The notes: generated from the letters alone by a model not told the origin. Numbered from the stretch's first letter, positions 25,442 to 33,717 are shown. The stretch is DNA of 64,000 bases from Nitrospira sp. (GCA_030123605.1 CP126123.1:3373237-3437236); one strand, 5' to 3'. Program-made: numbers and translations.

Positions 25442-25872
25442 ACGAGAAGCTTCACATTGTCTGCCCCCATTGCCGAAGTATCAATCGTGTTCCGGCGTCC
25501 CGTGTGACGGAGCGGCCGACCTGCGGGCATTGCCACTCACCACTCTTTACCGGGCATCCGATCGGATTGACGTCGGCGGATTTCGACCTCCATGTGTCGC
25601 GCGGGGATATCCCGTTGGTCGTGGACTTCTGGGCGTCATGGTGTGGCCCTTGCCGAATGATGGCGCCGGCCTTTGAGCAAGCCGCGAAGACGCTGGAGCC
25701 GCAGGTTCGCCTGGCCAAGGTGAACACGGAAGAAGAGCAAGCGCTGGCGGCGCGCTTCGGCATCGTCAGTATCCCGACGCTGATGGTCTTTCACGGTGGA
25801 CGGGAGGTGGCGCGACAGGCGGGGGCTATGGGTGTGCAGGACATCGTGCATTGGGTGCGAGCACACACCTGA
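25438..25872 (+). CDS. trxC: Thioredoxin 2 with N-terminal zinc finger
   Basis: 144 residues. The N-terminal zinc-binding segment has two Cys pairs (C9-x2-C12 and C29-x2-C32), the mark of TrxC. The thioredoxin fold follows with the active site WCGPC (68-72) and the cis-Pro in SIPTLMVF. It has no signal peptide and should act in the cytoplasm. It is coupled by ATGA to a cytochrome c gene, which is unusual for trxC and may reflect a role in redox maintenance of the electron-transfer operon. Confidence 0.92.
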   Translation: MNEKLHIVCPHCRSINRVPASRVTERPTCGHCHSPLFTGHPIGLTSADFDLHVSRGDIPLVVDFWASWCGPCRMMAPAFEQAAKTLEPQVRLAKVNTEEEQALAARFGIVSIPTLMVFHGGREVARQAGAMGVQDIVHWVRAHT

Positions 25873-26134
25873 GCCCTGCGAGCAGCGTGGTCGGCGACTC
25901 CCCTGCCTTGCCTGCCGAGGAGGTTTGCCATGTGGAATCTGCCACATTGTGAATCTTTTCCTCGAACCGGGTCCCTAATTTGTTATTGCTCGCCTCCATG
26001 TTGTGTCCACCAAGGGTGTGGCGTGTTGCGGCAGTGATGAAACGATGACTGTCGCCTTTGTCGCCAGAGCGAACGGAGCTGTGATCCATGGGATGAACAT
26101 GGCCTATCTTTTTAACTGGTCGGCGGACTTCCTA

Positions 26135-26149
26135 TGGCACATAGCTTGC
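26135..26149 (+). promoter_or_regulatory. Sigma-54-like -24/-12 sequence (doubtful)
   Basis: TGGCACATAGCTTGC matches the sigma-54 consensus TGGCAC-N5-TTGC exactly, with GG and GC ten bases apart. The predicted transcript start at about 26160 is only a few bases before the ATG at 26164, which would leave almost no leader. It may be genuine with a downstream start, or chance. No sigma-54 activator gene lies in the window. Confidence 0.25.
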
Positions 26150-26163
26150 CTGGTTTGAGAACC

Positions 26164-27009
26164 ATGCGAAAGCGAGTTTTTGTCGTCATACTGCTCACCG
26201 GCCTCGTTGGAGGCTGTGTCGGTTCTCAGGAGCCGCGAAGCGACAGGCAACCTGTCGCGGGCGAAACGCAGCCGGCAGCTCTTGACGCGGTCTTCAGCCA
26301 CCCCTCTCCTGATTCCATCCCTGGCGACCAGCGCGGCGAGCAGATTCGGTTGGGCTATCAGCTGGTCACCCATACCCAGGAGTTCGCCGCGCCCTATGTG
26401 GGCAATGCGCTCACCTGTGCCAATTGCCACTTGGACGCGGGACTCGATCCGAATTCGGCTCCCTTCGTCGGGCTCTCGCGCATGTATCCAGAAGAGAGCA
26501 GGCGCGCCGGGCGAGTCGTAACCCTGGCAGACCGCATCAACGAGTGTTTTGAACGCAGCTTGAACGGCAAGGCGATCCCTCACGACAGTCACAAGCTCCA
26601 GGCAATCGTGGCATACATCGATTGGCTCTCGAAGGATGTCCCGGAAGGGACTCGCATGGCCTGGCGCGGTATCCCCCGCATTCGCTCGACCAGGCCGCCG
26701 GATGTGTTGAACGGAATGAAGGTCTTCAAGGCCCGCTGCGCTTTCTGCCATGGCAGCGATGGACAGGGCACCATGGCCGCGCCTCCTCTGTGGGGAGATC
26801 GCTCATACAATCGGGGCGCCGACATGGCTCGGCTGTCCGTGGCGGCCTCGTTTATCCAGGCCAACATGCCGCGGACGCGAGGGTGGGCGCTGTCCGATAA
26901 CGAAGCCTACGATGTCGCCGCCTATGTCAATTCCCAACCGCGCCCGGACTTTCCCGGCAAGGTCGGCGACTGGCCGAGAGGCGACAAACCGGCGGATGTA
27001 TCCTATTGA
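26164..27009 (+). CDS. Diheme cytochrome c lipoprotein, TsdA-like
   Basis: 281 residues from ATG 26164. The lipobox VGGC places a lipidated Cys at 18. Heme motifs are CANCH (85-89) and CAFCH (192-196). Between them lies RINECFERSLNGK (124-136), a hallmark of the TsdA/SoxA-like diheme family. In thiosulfate dehydrogenase TsdA a Cys in the region after heme 1 is an axial heme ligand; Cys128 is the candidate here. The protein could oxidise thiosulfate or reduce tetrathionate, but TsdA relatives also serve as plain electron carriers. It precedes an OsmC gene and the sulfite-oxidase cluster. An upstream ATG at 26134 is possible. Confidence 0.78.
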   Translation: MRKRVFVVILLTGLVGGCVGSQEPRSDRQPVAGETQPAALDAVFSHPSPDSIPGDQRGEQIRLGYQLVTHTQEFAAPYVGNALTCANCHLDAGLDPNSAPFVGLSRMYPEESRRAGRVVTLADRINECFERSLNGKAIPHDSHKLQAIVAYIDWLSKDVPEGTRMAWRGIPRIRSTRPPDVLNGMKVFKARCAFCHGSDGQGTMAAPPLWGDRSYNRGADMARLSVAASFIQANMPRTRGWALSDNEAYDVAAYVNSQPRPDFPGKVGDWPRGDKPADVSY

Positions 27010-27100
27010 GGGTGTGACGCGCATCTCGTGAATCGGATGGTTCCGGTCGAACGCCGCGCCACGACAGACGAGGCGCACCACACGAGCGCAGGAGGACGAG

Positions 27101-27517
27101 ATGAAACTCAGCGTGGCCTACCAAGGGGGAACGCGGTATGACATCGTCACCGATCGGCATCGAGTGGTCACGGATCAGCCGACGGATGAAGGGGGAGCCG
27201 ATGCGGGCATGAGCCCCGTAGAATTGTTCGTGGGATCGGTCGCGAGTTGCGTCGGATATTTTGTCGGGCTGTTTTGCGCCAGACACGACATCTCGCGCGA
27301 AGGGTTGAAGGTGGAGGCGGAGTGGACGATGGCTGAAGGGCCCCATCGCGTGGGTCAGATCCTGCTCTCGATTCGTTTGCCCCATCGCATCACGCCGGAG
27401 CAGAAAGAACGACTGATGAAAGTGGCGTATGGCTGCACGGTCCATCAATCGATCGCCGTGTCCGCGAAAGTCGTCGTCGATTTGAATCCACATGGTCACA
27501 CTGTGACTCAACCCTAG
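27101..27517 (+). CDS. OsmC-family protein
   Basis: 138 residues with the OsmC fold. The typical DQPTDEGGADAGMSPVELFV leads into the first Cys (VASCVGYFVGLF), and the second Cys is in YGCTVHQSI. This matches the YhfA/OsmC-like group (PVELFVGSLASC). Start follows GCAGGAGGACGAG. The gene lies ten bases before the molybdoenzyme gene and may be co-transcribed with it. A role in persulfide or peroxide handling is inferred from family and context. Confidence 0.87.
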   Translation: MKLSVAYQGGTRYDIVTDRHRVVTDQPTDEGGADAGMSPVELFVGSVASCVGYFVGLFCARHDISREGLKVEAEWTMAEGPHRVGQILLSIRLPHRITPEQKERLMKVAYGCTVHQSIAVSAKVVVDLNPHGHTVTQP

Positions 27518-27527
27518 TGTGGGCAGA

Positions 27528-28709
27528 ATGATCGTTTCCCGTCGAACATTGCTGAAGACCCTGTTGCAGGGATTCGGGGTCGGCTTGCTGGCGAGCAGCG
27601 GGCCTGTGACCGCTCAAGCCGCCCAAGGCGAAGCGAGCGGTCAGGCGGCCGGCCCGCTCATTGCTCGGGTCACGAGGCCCTTCGATGCGGAAACACCGGT
27701 GCGAGAGTTCGCCTCCTGGCTGACGCCGAACGAACGGTTTTTCGTCCGCAGCCACTTCGGCCCGCCCGGCGCCGAAACGATACGGGCCGACAGCTGGCGG
27801 TTGACTGTGAAGGGGTTGGTCAAGGGAGGGCTGAGCTTGAGCCTGCAAGACCTTCGGCGATTGGAAGAGGTCACGCTCACGGTGGTCCTGCAATGCAGCG
27901 GCAACGGCCGCGCGCATCATCGTCCGAAGGTGCCCGGCGTTCAATGGGAGCGTGGGGCGGTCGGCAATGCGCAATGGACGGGGGTGCGGTTGCGCGATGT
28001 GTTGCATCTGGCCGGTTTGAAACCACAGGGTCTCCATGTGGAGTTTCAAGGGGCGGATCGTCCTGCGCTTGCGACGGTTCCCCTGTTCACGCGCAGCATT
28101 CCCCTCGCCAAGGCGCTCCATCCCGACACCCTCTTGGCCTATGAAATGAATGGGCGGCCCTTGCCCCTGCTGCATGGAGCGCCGCTGCGCGTCATCACGC
28201 CGGGATGGATGGCGGAGTCCTGCATGAAGTGGCTGACCGAGATCACGGTGCGGGCGGAAGAGTCTCCCGGTTACTACATGCAGCAGGCCTATCGCGTGCC
28301 GGACACCTCGATTCAATTGGGTTCCGGCTTGCCCGGCACGGCGATGGTTCCCGTGGAACGAATGCTCGTCAAGTCGCTGATTGCAGCCCCGGCTGAGGGG
28401 GATACGGTGAGGATGGGACCGGTGACGATTCAAGGGGTCGCCTGGGCCGGTGAGACGCCGGTGGTGGTGGTCGAGGTGTCCTGCGACGACGGGCGCACGT
28501 GGGAGCAAGCTCGCCTTGTCGGTGAAGAGCAACCCTATGCTTGGCGGCAGTGGCAGTTCCTGTGGCAGGCGCGCAAGCCAGGGCCGACCGCCATACTCTG
28601 CCGCGCCACGGATGCGCATGGGGAGCAGCAACCGGCGACGAGTGCATGGAATCCCGGCGGGTTTTTGTGGAATGGGTGGGATCGTCTTTCCGTGACGGTG
28701 GCGGCATGA
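27528..28709 (+). CDS. Sulfite-oxidase-family molybdopterin enzyme (SorA-like), Tat-exported
   Basis: 393 residues from ATG 27528. A twin-arginine signal (SRRTLLKTLLQGF) exports it folded. The Moco-binding domain carries the molybdenum-ligating Cys123 in LQCSGNGR, with conserved Arg and His nearby. The C-terminal Ig-like dimerisation domain includes VSCDDGRTWEQA and ends with AWNPGGFLWNGWDRL. Enzymes of this family oxidise sulfite to sulfate in the periplasm and pass electrons to cytochrome c. The next gene overlaps by ATGA and encodes a diheme cytochrome, as in SorAB. Substrate could also be another oxyanion or sulfoxide. Confidence 0.88.
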   Translation: MIVSRRTLLKTLLQGFGVGLLASSGPVTAQAAQGEASGQAAGPLIARVTRPFDAETPVREFASWLTPNERFFVRSHFGPPGAETIRADSWRLTVKGLVKGGLSLSLQDLRRLEEVTLTVVLQCSGNGRAHHRPKVPGVQWERGAVGNAQWTGVRLRDVLHLAGLKPQGLHVEFQGADRPALATVPLFTRSIPLAKALHPDTLLAYEMNGRPLPLLHGAPLRVITPGWMAESCMKWLTEITVRAEESPGYYMQQAYRVPDTSIQLGSGLPGTAMVPVERMLVKSLIAAPAEGDTVRMGPVTIQGVAWAGETPVVVVEVSCDDGRTWEQARLVGEEQPYAWRQWQFLWQARKPGPTAILCRATDAHGEQQPATSAWNPGGFLWNGWDRLSVTVAA

Positions 28710-29443
28710 GCATGTTGCAAACGCCCTCCAGCGTCGTTCTCGCTTCACTCAAGCCCTCAACGTACACAAACCGTACGCCTCGGGCTCTCGTTCACTGCGG
28801 CCTTGCTGGACGGGCTTTTTCACCATTCTCCATTGTTCTGTTGGCGATTCTGGGGTTGGCGGCGGCGACGGTTGCCCAAGAAGACGACCGTGTGACGGTC
28901 GAACCGGCCTTGGCCCGTAACGCAGCCACGTTGATTCTGGCTCGTTGCACGGTGTGCCATACGACCGATCTGATCTCCCAGCAACGACTACCGGAAGAGC
29001 GCTGGAACGCGACGGTGCAGAAGATGACCCATTGGGGCGCAGACCTGTCCAAGGACGAAGCGACCTTGCTCGTACGATATCTCGCGGCGCGTTATCACCC
29101 AGGCGCGCCGGATCAGCTGCCGTCCGTTGAAAATGAGTTGGCCGCGGGTGAGCCGCCACGGGGACAGGATCTGGCGGCAGAGAGTCCGCTCATCGGTGTG
29201 GCGGCGCGGGGTTCGGGGATCTATGCGCATAATTGCCGAGCCTGTCATGGCGAAGGCGCCGTGGGCGGGGCCGGGCCGAAATTGGCGCGCAATGTCATCC
29301 TCAAGAACGAAGGGGCATTTTGGGAAACGGTGCTCCATGGTCGCGGTCCGATGCCGGCCTGGGGGTCGGTGCTCAGCCATCAGGACATCGCAGATGTCCA
29401 TGCTTGGCTCACCGCGCTGTCCGAAACGCGAAATGCCGAATGA
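28706..29443 (+). CDS. Diheme cytochrome c, partner of the SorA-like enzyme
   Basis: 245 residues from the ATG at 28706, which overlaps the molybdoenzyme stop. A hydrophobic anchor or signal (about 41-57) is preceded by an unusually long polar N-terminus. Two heme motifs follow, CTVCH (81-85) and CRACH (177-181). The first domain resembles the SorB-type or quinohemoprotein domain (ERWNATVQKMTHWGA). The second is a standard class I cytochrome c with MPAWG as Met ligand. It probably takes electrons from sulfite oxidation. A later start near the hydrophobic segment is possible. Confidence 0.85.
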   Translation: MSMLQTPSSVVLASLKPSTYTNRTPRALVHCGLAGRAFSPFSIVLLAILGLAAATVAQEDDRVTVEPALARNAATLILARCTVCHTTDLISQQRLPEERWNATVQKMTHWGADLSKDEATLLVRYLAARYHPGAPDQLPSVENELAAGEPPRGQDLAAESPLIGVAARGSGIYAHNCRACHGEGAVGGAGPKLARNVILKNEGAFWETVLHGRGPMPAWGSVLSHQDIADVHAWLTALSETRNAE

Positions 29444-29480
29444 TGAACTCAGAACTGAATTCTATCGGCGATGGAGGTTC

Positions 29481-30890
29481 ATGATGGGGAGACGACAGGT
29501 CATGGTGCTCGGAGGGGTGCTGTTGGTGGGGCTGATCGTTGGGACATTCCCCCGGCTGTTGTTCGGCAACGACCAGAGTCGAGCGAAGGAGCTGGTGCAG
29601 CAGACCTGCGCCGGCTGCCATCGTTTGGAAGGGGCTCCATCCTCCCGCCTGGAAAAGAAGGCGCCGGACTTGATCGGCGCCGGCAGTAAGTTCAAACAGG
29701 AGTGGCTGGTCGGCTGGCTGACAGGTAAAGAACAACCACTCTATGCAAAGAGCTACCGATGGGACCAGTCTCACACTTCTCAACCCCACATGACCCTGCC
29801 TCAGTCCGATGCGGAAGCGATCGTCACGTACCTCGAAACCGACTTTGCCGATCCGAAGGTCAAGGCGGGCGCGATCGATATGACGACCTTCAGTAAGCAG
29901 GAGGCGGCGTTCGGTGAGAAAATTTTCAAGGAGCATGCCTGTATCGGTTGTCATCAAGTCCGTGAGGGTGACCGGGTCGTCGGTGGTCCGCACAGCACGT
30001 CCCTGGCAGAGGCCGGGAAGCGGCTCAAGGCGGATTGGATCTATCGGTTCAACTCCAATCCTCCGGACTATGTTCCGCACAGCGGAGAATTCGTGGGCGA
30101 TGTGAGCGAGTTGGGCCTGCGCTATGTGACGGGATACATCGCGACCAGAGGGTGGGAGGATTTCCCTTACTACGAGCCCTGGAAGAGCGAACCGTTCGGA
30201 CATGCGAGTCTGGATCGCGGTCAGGTGATTTACAAGGAGTATTGTGCCCAGTGCCATGGCGCGACCGGCAAGGGAGATGGCCCTGCCGCATCGGGGTTGG
30301 AGCCGAGGCCGGCCATCCACGCCAACATTCCTTTCGAGAAGGTGCCGACCGACTATCTCTATAACGTGATCTATTACGGCGGACGGGCGGTGGGAAAATC
30401 ACCCGCCATGCCCTACTGGGGCCTCACGATCGGGCAACAGGGAGTTGCGGACGTGATGGCCTATTTGAAGGCGACGTTCAAGGGGGTGCCGGAGGTCGCG
30501 GCGGCGTCGAGCAAAGGCGGAAATACAGCCTGCGTGCAACCTCGCAAGACCGCGAAGGCGCCGCAGGAGTTCTTGGTGAAGACCAATCCGTTGCCCAATT
30601 CGGATGCGACGATCCATGCGGGGAAAACCCTGTTTCTGCAGACGGCCCAACCTGTGGCCTGCGCGATGTGTCATGGCGACAAAGGCAACGGGCAAGGGTT
30701 CATGGGCGCGGCGTTGCTTCCGCCGCCCCGCAACTTCACCTGCGGCGCGATGATGAAGGACATTCCGGACGGACAGCTGTTCTGGATCATCAAGAACGGC
30801 TCGCCCGGCACCGGCATGATGTCGTTCGCCGGGCTGCCGGATGATCAGGTCTGGCAGTTGATCGCGTACGTGCGGAGTCTGGCGAAATGA
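29481..30890 (+). CDS. Membrane-anchored tetraheme cytochrome c
   Basis: 469 residues from ATG 29481 (ribosome site TGGAGGTTC); the open frame upstream overlaps the preceding gene in another frame. An N-terminal anchor (about 8-27) is followed by four class I cytochrome domains, with CAGCH (43-47), CIGCH (154-158), CAQCH (255-259) and CAMCH (394-398). Domains 3 and 4 look like duplicated small cytochromes (Y-x-G-x3-P-x-MPYWG and GTGMMSFAGLPDD). It could be a conduit from the SorAB-like enzyme to terminal oxidases. No known tetraheme family is matched with certainty. Confidence 0.85.
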   Translation: MMGRRQVMVLGGVLLVGLIVGTFPRLLFGNDQSRAKELVQQTCAGCHRLEGAPSSRLEKKAPDLIGAGSKFKQEWLVGWLTGKEQPLYAKSYRWDQSHTSQPHMTLPQSDAEAIVTYLETDFADPKVKAGAIDMTTFSKQEAAFGEKIFKEHACIGCHQVREGDRVVGGPHSTSLAEAGKRLKADWIYRFNSNPPDYVPHSGEFVGDVSELGLRYVTGYIATRGWEDFPYYEPWKSEPFGHASLDRGQVIYKEYCAQCHGATGKGDGPAASGLEPRPAIHANIPFEKVPTDYLYNVIYYGGRAVGKSPAMPYWGLTIGQQGVADVMAYLKATFKGVPEVAAASSKGGNTACVQPRKTAKAPQEFLVKTNPLPNSDATIHAGKTLFLQTAQPVACAMCHGDKGNGQGFMGAALLPPPRNFTCGAMMKDIPDGQLFWIIKNGSPGTGMMSFAGLPDDQVWQLIAYVRSLAK

Positions 30891-30949
30891 ACATGTGAGC
30901 GGGCGTCTTCCTATGCCGCCATGACAACGTTCGGCTCCCGGGAGTCTGT

Positions 30950-31648
30950 ATGGACCGTTCCATCATCGCTATGCTGGCCAGGACCGCCGATGGGGCTATG
31001 TTGGCGGATGAGCATGGACAGGTGATTTTCTGGAACCGCACCGCAGAGCGATTGTTGGGGTTCAAGGCCTGTGACGTGCTCGGTCGTCCCTGTCATGAGG
31101 TCATGCGAGGGGAGACGGTGAGCGGCCATTCCTTCTGCTCGCCGTCGTGTACCGTGGCGCACCAACTCGGCTGCGGCGGAGCCGTGCGGCACTTCGACAT
31201 CAGAACCCATACCAAGGCCGGGAAGGTCATGTGGTTGAACGTGAGTTCGTTGCCCGTGCCGTCCAGGAAACCGAACCGGTTTCGGTTCGTCCATCTCTTT
31301 CGGGACATCTCGAAGCAAGCCAAGGCCCGGTCCTTGATCGATGAATTACACAGTGTCCTCTCGCCGAAGGAGAACCTTGTCGCGGCTCGCCTCAAGCTCC
31401 CTTCGGCTCCTCATTACGTTTCCGATGCCCTCCCTGAACTTTCGGCGGACCTGCCCCTGAGCACGCGTGAACGCGACGTGTTGCGGCGCCTGGGTTCCGG
31501 CCAGACCACCAAAGCGATTGCCGACGGTCTTTGTATCAGTCTCGCCACGGTTCGCAACCACATCCAACACATTCTCGAGAAGCTGGGAGCGCACAGCCGT
31601 CTCGAAGCTCTCGCGATCGCCTTCCATCGCAACGTACGCTCTTCGTAA
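30950..31648 (+). CDS. PAS-domain LuxR/NarL-type transcription regulator
   Basis: 232 residues. A PAS domain (about 5-125) begins MLADEHGQVIFWNRTAERLL. It contains five Cys (41, 48, 63, 67, 75), including C-x3-C in FCSPSC. The LuxR helix-turn-helix (about 165-225) is LSTRERDVLRRLGSGQTTKA, followed by SLATVRNHIQHILEKLG. The Cys cluster may bind metal or an iron-sulfur centre, or act as a redox switch. The regulator sits between the cytochrome block and the copper block. The family often regulates respiration. Confidence 0.85.
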   Translation: MDRSIIAMLARTADGAMLADEHGQVIFWNRTAERLLGFKACDVLGRPCHEVMRGETVSGHSFCSPSCTVAHQLGCGGAVRHFDIRTHTKAGKVMWLNVSSLPVPSRKPNRFRFVHLFRDISKQAKARSLIDELHSVLSPKENLVAARLKLPSAPHYVSDALPELSADLPLSTRERDVLRRLGSGQTTKAIADGLCISLATVRNHIQHILEKLGAHSRLEALAIAFHRNVRSS

Positions 31649-31665
31649 TTCGGCCTTGGTGCAGG

Positions 31666-31688
31666 TGCATCATCGACAAAATGATGCA
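31666..31688. promoter_or_regulatory. Perfect 8-bp inverted repeat after the PAS-LuxR gene
   Basis: TGCATCAT, seven-base loop, ATGATGCA. There is no T-run after it, so it is not a standard terminator. It lies 18 bases after the regulator stop and about 110 bases before the cupredoxin gene, so it may be an operator for that gene. Confidence 0.4.
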
Positions 31689-31795
31689 GTCGTCTCATTG
31701 CCCTGAGGCAGCGGGCTGATTACGATTTTGCATGGGATCGAAGAGGGGTACCCTTCCATTCGCAGGAAGATCGGCCAAACAAAGGAGGGTTTACC

Positions 31796-32290
31796 ATGAG
31801 GGAGAGGCGACATAGGACCACATTCGTCACGGTACCGGGGATCATGGCGGCTCTGGTGCTGGCGGGCCTGGGGCAGGATGGCCTGTATGCCCAAGCGCCA
31901 GGAATGAGTGCGCCGCCGTCCAAGGTGGAGATCACCATCAAGGATCGGCAGCATGGCTATGAGACGGTGGGGCTCACGATGCCGTCGCACGATACGACCA
32001 TCGTGGTCCGAAACCAGGACACCGTGACGCATGGGTTTGCGTCGAAACTGTTCAAGGATCTGGCGGTTCGTGTGGAAGGCGGGGTCGAGGCCCGCGGTAG
32101 AAACTTCAGGTCGTTCCATGTGGAGCCGGGACAGGTCATGACGCTCCACTTCTCGACCGCACCCTCGAAGTTCGATCCGGCCACCGGCATTGCCGAAAGC
32201 ATGCGGCATGCACTCTGGTGCGACATCCATCCGGAAGTGAAGGGGGAACTGTATGTCATTGAAACCCGCGGCGAAGTCGGAGGCGGCTGA
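31796..32290 (+). CDS. Periplasmic cupredoxin-like protein
   Basis: 164 residues with a signal peptide (about 1-32). The mature protein has a plastocyanin-like fold. His79 (DTVTHGF) and Cys142 and His145 (ALWCDIHPEVKG) occupy type 1 copper positions; the axial Met is not obvious. Start follows AAAGGAGGGTTTACC. Such proteins carry electrons or copper. Its place between respiratory and copper genes fits either role. A small CxxC-protein gene follows. Confidence 0.78.
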   Translation: MRERRHRTTFVTVPGIMAALVLAGLGQDGLYAQAPGMSAPPSKVEITIKDRQHGYETVGLTMPSHDTTIVVRNQDTVTHGFASKLFKDLAVRVEGGVEARGRNFRSFHVEPGQVMTLHFSTAPSKFDPATGIAESMRHALWCDIHPEVKGELYVIETRGEVGGG

Positions 32291-32329
32291 TGGATTGTTC
32301 GAAGGGGGCCTGGGGCACATGGGGAAATC

Positions 32330-32509
32330 ATGAAGCGGCCGTTGCGGGTCAACGTGACCTCGGAGGCTACGGTGAGGGGCCGGGGCAGCACGGCGCAATT
32401 CGACGGACGCACGAACGTTGTGAGCGAGGCCTTTCACTTCTTCTGCCCGTTGTGCAGAGGGGACGATCCGCATGGTCCATGTCGGGGTACCATCCGGACG
32501 GTGCCGTAG
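32330..32509 (+). CDS. 59-residue CxxC protein, function unknown
   Basis: From ATG 32330 the product begins MKRPLRVNVTSEATVRGRGS and ends in FHFFCPLCRGDDPHGPCRGT followed by IRTVP. The C-x2-C and a further Cys suggest a small zinc- or copper-binding knuckle. The ribosome site (GGGGAAATC) is weak. The frame was chosen over an 84-residue frame from 32290 because its composition and Cys motif look protein-like. It lies between the cupredoxin gene and a secreted-protein gene. Confidence 0.55.
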   Translation: MKRPLRVNVTSEATVRGRGSTAQFDGRTNVVSEAFHFFCPLCRGDDPHGPCRGTIRTVP

Positions 32510-32547
32510 GAGGTCAGCGGCGTATTCTGGGTAAGGAGGGATGAGCC

Positions 32548-32982
32548 ATGAAACATACGCTCATTTCACGCCGGGGGAGGGTGGCGGTCATATGGTGCCT
32601 CCTCGTGATGCTGATCCCAGTGAGAACGATCGCGATGGTTGTCGGTTCGGAAGGCTGGGTAGATCAATTGACCGGATTCGTCGTGACGCAGGAAGAAATC
32701 GCTCGAGCAAGCAGTGAGCCGGGATCGTTCGATCCCTATGTCGGGCAAGTCACACTGGTGCGAGGTCTCTACGACCGAGGTGATTGGAAGGGTGCATATA
32801 TGGCGATGAATCGCTTGATGGACATGTTGGAAAGCCGGGAGGGTGGTATCAGCGCCGGAGCGGCGGATGCGATCTGGAATTACTGTTACGAAGTCACGCC
32901 GCCGGCGTTGCATGACGTCAAGCGCCATCGACAGTGGTGGGACAAGACCGTCAACTGGGAGCAGTTTTTCTGGGAGGAGTGA
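32548..32982 (+). CDS. Secreted protein of unknown function
   Basis: 144 residues with an N-terminal signal peptide (about 1-30). The mature part is mostly helical and acidic, with paired Trp residues near the end (HRQWWDKTVNWEQFFWEE). No known domain is recognised. Strong ribosome site AAGGAGGGATGAGCC. It may be co-transcribed with the cupredoxin and CxxC-protein genes. Confidence 0.68.
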   Translation: MKHTLISRRGRVAVIWCLLVMLIPVRTIAMVVGSEGWVDQLTGFVVTQEEIARASSEPGSFDPYVGQVTLVRGLYDRGDWKGAYMAMNRLMDMLESREGGISAGAADAIWNYCYEVTPPALHDVKRHRQWWDKTVNWEQFFWEE

Positions 32983-33132
32983 AGAAGTCGCGTCAGGGCG
33001 GGAATGCCCCGGTCTTTTCACGAGGCCCGTTTCACAGGCGGCACAGGGGGGCGGTTGCGTCGTGTCATATCTTGAGCAATACGGGTTGAGGCCTGGCCTT
33101 CTGACCCTGGCAAACGGTAATCTATCGGGAGC

Positions 33133-33717
33133 ATGACACGGAGCGACAAAGTTCGGACAAACGATGCCTCCAAGCAGGGTCAGGCCTTTGCGAGGCTACT
33201 CCAGAACGAATCCGCCTTTCGCGCCTTCTTGAGGCGCCGGCTGAACGACGACGCCATTGCGGAAGACCTGCTTCAGCAGAGCCTGCTCAGGGCCGTCGAA
33301 CACCAACACACAATCCACAACAACGAGAATATCGTGGCCTGGTTCTACCGCGTGCTTCGCAACACGGTCACGGACTACTATCGAGCCCGAGCAGCTGAGA
33401 CGCGAAAGAACGATGGTTTTTTTCAGGAGTTGAACGCGATGGGCGAACAGCTCGTCCCTTCGCCCGATGCGATGAGGCCGACGGTGTGCGCATGTCTGGA
33501 GCGACTCATTCCCACGATCAGGCCGGCCTATGCCGAACTGCTGCGGCGTGTCGACCTTCAGGGTGAGCCGCTCGATGTCGTGGCGCAAGACTTGAAATTG
33601 ACCAAGAATAACCTCACCGTCCGACTCCATCGGGCGCGCCAAGCCCTCCGCGCCGCGCTGGAAGCCTCCTGCGGTCTGTGCACGAAACACGGCTGTCTCA
33701 ACTGTACCTGCGAATGA
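33133..33717 (+). CDS. ECF sigma factor with Cys-rich C-terminal tail (CorE-like)
   Basis: 194 residues. Region 2 is at about 20-95 (AEDLLQQSLLRAVEHQ and WFYRVLRNTVTDYYR). Region 4 is at about 120-180 (LDVVAQDLKLTKNNLTVRLH). After region 4 comes the tail CGLCTKHGCLNCTCE with five Cys. In the CorE group a C-terminal Cys-rich domain binds copper and controls sigma activity directly, without an anti-sigma factor. No anti-sigma gene is seen here. CopZ-CopA and CusCBA follow, which supports copper sensing by this protein. The link to CorE is by analogy, not alignment. Confidence 0.8.
   Translation: MTRSDKVRTNDASKQGQAFARLLQNESAFRAFLRRRLNDDAIAEDLLQQSLLRAVEHQHTIHNNENIVAWFYRVLRNTVTDYYRARAAETRKNDGFFQELNAMGEQLVPSPDAMRPTVCACLERLIPTIRPAYAELLRRVDLQGEPLDVVAQDLKLTKNNLTVRLHRARQALRAALEASCGLCTKHGCLNCTCE

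Noticed and set aside
29127..29480. N-terminal extension of the tetraheme cytochrome frame
   Set aside because: It overlaps the diheme cytochrome gene in another frame and is Arg-rich nonsense; ATG 29481 has a ribosome site and begins the membrane anchor.
32290..32544. 84-residue frame after the cupredoxin
   Set aside because: Composition is Gly/Arg/His-rich without pattern, whereas the overlapping 59-residue frame has a coherent CxxC motif.
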